Assembly: GCA_008921705.1 (NCBI GenBank)
Contig: VFFE01007034.1
Span: 1,252,649 to 1,316,648, forward strand
Length of the DNA stretch: 64,000 bases
Origin: Burhinus oedicnemus
Taxonomy: Eukaryota; Chordata; Aves; Charadriiformes; Burhinidae
Direction of reading: 5' to 3'
Part shown: positions 60,983 to 64,000 of the stretch, one piece after another
Position numbering within the stretch: the stretch's first letter is position 1
Layout: every line of letters starts with the position of its first letter
Notes under the pieces: model-generated
What the model was told of the DNA's origin: nothing
Databases searched by the model: none
Seen by the model: only the letters and a program-made list of their open reading frames with translations
Program-made: the position numbers and the translations under genes

Positions 60983-63900
60983 GCTGTGCTCAGCAGTGAA
61001 GCCTCTTTACTAAACTGAAATATTCCAGGAACACTAGTTATTTTATGTCAGAGGAGTTTATGAGAGACACAAATGTGCAGCCACTCTTTACAGTAGAATT
61101 TAACAAATAATACTTATTCCTCTGTATTTACTGTCTCCTTTTTGGTATAATTTGCACAGAAGTATGCATGAACACCACAGTCTGAGTATCACTCAGTTTC
61201 AAATTAAGTTAGTAGTACTGGAGTCTTCACTGCCTTTTCTCTACTTTTTTTTTTCCTCCCTTTCCTTGCCCGCCCTCCTCACAATAGGCCCTTGGGATGG
61301 AAAGCATGTTAATTCAGAAAGTGAATATATCACTTCAGGAAAATAATATCTGAAAAATGTGAATCTCTTTGCTGTATTTGCATTTGATTTTGTAGCATTT
61401 TCTGAGACCCGTAAAACCTCAAATGTGGTGACAGAGCCTGAAGAAGTGTGTGCATACATACGCATGTATATCTGCACGTGCGCATGTTTTTCTGTCTGCA
61501 TGTGCTTTTGTGAACATACTGAGGGATTCTTTCAAGCTCCGATGCCAAGCATGTCTGTTTATATACATTTGTTCTCTTATATTTCTCTTGCACATAATTA
61601 TTTAGCTTAGGTGAAATTTTGATCTAACAAAAAGCCTTGAAGTTTTAAATAATTTGTTTAGTAAATGAACAGAAACAGCCTAGAAACACGAGTAATTTTC
61701 CCCTTCTGTGTGTGCTATCAGTATCTCTGAGCTCTGCTTAAACTGTCAAACTGTCTTCGAAGTTGAAAATGTTATACAACTTCTACAGCCCACTTGCAGT
61801 GCCAAAACGGGTTGCTGTTCTGCCAAGGTAACCAAGCTGGCACAGTGGGCCAAATAAATAACTTACAGCTGTTAGGACAAATAATCCCCACCTCCTTTGT
61901 GTTGGTCTAAGTGAAACCTTAACTCAAATACTTGAACCTCTGTAAGAAGAATGATTTCATAGGTAAAGAGGCCAAATTAATTCAGAATATTGACTTCAGC
62001 GGACAGATATTAGGACAGTGTTGTTAAAGTCAGTATCTTAATTTCAGTTATTCTGAACCCTAAAGGTTCAGGAAGAATCCAGACCTTTGCTAAATACTGA
62101 AGTTAAGTGAAGTATGAGGTATTCTTGGGACAGAGAACTTTGAAATAAAATTGAAGCTGGAGCGCTCCAAGGATAAACCGTGATATGGGACCAACAAGCA
62201 CATTAAGGCTGATGCAAAGAAACTTTTGAATAAGGTCAAAAGTAGAGTGGTGCAGACAGGCTCCCATCAGGGGAAAGGAAATAACTTTTGAGGGAGGAAA
62301 AATTGCTGCAGGTCATAAGAAAAAGTAAAAAATGCTAACTTTTCTTGAATGGAAATTTAAGAACAACCTCCAAGAAGAGAGATAGCAAATGATGCAACAG
62401 ATTTGGCCAGGAGGAGAGCAACAGTAGGCACCCTTGACAGGATGTCAAGCCAACAGGTAAACAAGTTGGTCAAAAAGCCTGCCTGGACTTCTCAGAAGTT
62501 TATGTGTAGCCACCATACCCCCACAAACTGTCTCCATCTTAACAAACTAAGCTTCTTCCATAAGAAAACTACTCCATAGGAAAATGTGTTATCAGCACTG
62601 ATCTAAACTGATGAATGTTACCTAGTTTCTTTAGAGAAACTCTCATGCCTACACCTGTGAGGCCAGTGAGCTTTGTTTAGCCCAGGTAGCTTGAGGTGCA
62701 CATCAGGCATGAGCTCCAAAAAGGACTGCTAGGCTCTGAGCAAATTTGAGCATCCTTCAGCCAGAAGAGTGGAGGATCCCTGGAGAATGGGAGCTATGGA
62801 GAAGAAGGAAGACATAGAAGAAAGAAGTTGTTAAAAATATCCAGGGCTCTATCACGCTCAGGAAGTAGTGCGTTAGAGAGGAAGGCAAACAGAGTCGTTA
62901 CAAAAAGCAGCTCTAAACCTTTGATTTATAAGACCTTTCCTGACACTCTAAAGAAGACAAGTGAGGGTCGCTACCTACTATTTTCTGCTCTGTTTTACGC
63001 AGGAGATTCAGCATAGCAATAATAACGGGCACTGTGGACACTAAGAACTGGTATTTGCTGTAACAGTAATTCACTGTTGCTGTGCATTAGCATCAGAACA
63101 AGCCAGCCCTTTTACCTGCTAATTATTCCCTGACAAGCCCAGACTAGCCCTGCGTAAGGGTTAGCAACTATCATGAAAAAAAGAGCCTGCTAGATGCCAT
63201 TTCTAAAACGTGTCTCCTTTTCCTTTCTTAGAAGATACGAGGGATACTGTTTAGTGCACAGAGAATAGCTCTTGGATTTGCTAGATTTGTCAGTGCAACC
63301 GTGTTAGAAGGGACACGAACAAGTTTACTTTTACAGCTGGATGAACCTGAGCAGACATTGAAAGTGTAGGTGCTTTGAATTTTTACGGTGGCCCATCTCA
63401 CAAAAGCCAGAGCAGTACAGAGGGGTTGGGGTTGACAACAGCACCATTTTTCTTAACTGTAGCTGAATTGGGAGGCCTTCAAAAGACTTATTGTTGTACC
63501 AGCGTTTAACCCTCAGACTGTATGCAGAGGACTTTAGATCGGTTTTATTTTCATACATGCATGCCTTCCTGATTTTGTTCTCCTGTCTTTTTTTAGCATT
63601 GTAGTTTTTAAGCAGTTACTGGCAAGGGAATGGAAATGTTACTTAAATATGTCATTGGTGGTATCTGAAAGGAAAAAATAAAGATATTTTAAAAGACCTG
63701 CTTAAATAACAAAAGGATTTTACCTTTTTTATTTTATTAACATCCATGAGCTTTTTGTTGTCTCTTGTTCCTTTCTGGTTTGGACTCAGACTAAGAGATT
63801 TTTTGTTGTGTTTACTCTTACTAGCTTTTGTGCCACTTTGCTTTAATTTCTCTGTGCATTTTTAGCAAATCACCATCTGTACAATTAATGGAAAATCCCA

Positions 63901-64000
63901 TTTTTACAGAGCTTTTTAAAGTTATTGTTTCAGTTGTGTTACAACACAGATAGCCCCTGTCCCAGGGAGCTTCCAGTGTGAGACTTAAACAAAATACAGC
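60983..64000. other. Noncoding AT-rich stretch, right edge
   Basis: No gene recognised. At 61446-61487 two runs of alternating purine and pyrimidine (26 and 15 bp) occur, a Z-DNA-prone pattern. Frames are short (62-87 codons), and those at 61241-61610 lie on both strands. Confidence 0.5.

Noticed and set aside
61241..61610. Cys/His-rich frames of 83-87 codons on both strands
   Set aside because: Produced by alternating TG/CA-type sequence; no zinc-finger spacing.
1..64000. tRNA, rRNA, snRNA genes, CRISPR arrays, bacterial operons
   Set aside because: No cloverleaf A/B boxes, rRNA cores or spaced identical repeats were seen. The genome is vertebrate, so CRISPR and operon calls do not apply.

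Overview
The window looks like bird genomic DNA, AT-rich and almost free of genes. It carries CR1 LINE copies with the sauropsid 3' end (a TGATTCTG-type octamer after the usual CCTTCCAACC block). It also has an ERVL-type LTR that begins TGTCCTGGTTT, as many avian LTRs do, and a short solo LTR built like those of avian alpharetroviruses. Old MIR-like and hAT-like fossils are scattered through it. No host protein-coding exon, rRNA, tRNA or CRISPR could be supported. Nearly all open frames are 60-150 codons, lie on both strands over the same bases, and match nothing I recognise. The window is most likely a long intron or a gene desert.

Layout. 1-2300 holds a 20-N assembly gap, a truncated ERVL-type LTR (minus strand) and a 424-bp direct repeat whose left edge coincides with the LTR edge. 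This is best read as empty and filled alleles of one ERV insertion placed in tandem by the assembler. 2.3-20.7 kb is unique AT-rich sequence with simple repeats, two MIR-like pieces near 10.5 kb and a TGACA motif array at 12.3 kb. 20.7-21.0 kb is the solo LTR. 23.8-24.0 kb is a short CR1 tail. 30.03-32.20 kb is the main feature: a 5'-truncated CR1 on the minus strand with the linker, the complete reverse transcriptase domain and the 3' end, broken by two stops and one frameshift. 33.6-35.2 kb is a more GC- and motif-rich stretch that could hold regulatory DNA. 41.5-42.1 kb has a well-formed MIR-like SINE and a hAT-like terminus. 46.5 kb has another CR1 tail. 54.9-55.2 kb is an isolated CpG-rich patch with a 25-bp tandem repeat. 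60.77-60.90 kb packs a TCF/LEF-type inverted pair, an octamer, a SOX-type site and an RFX-type palindrome into about 125 bp.

Nothing here works together as a pathway. The readable history is one of retroelement insertions into noncoding DNA, with several compact motif clusters that could be enhancers. Those regulatory readings are inference from motifs only; cross-species conservation could not be examined. I did not find a convincing new biological system. The observation most worth following is the apparent ERV presence/absence polymorphism at 1-2.3 kb.
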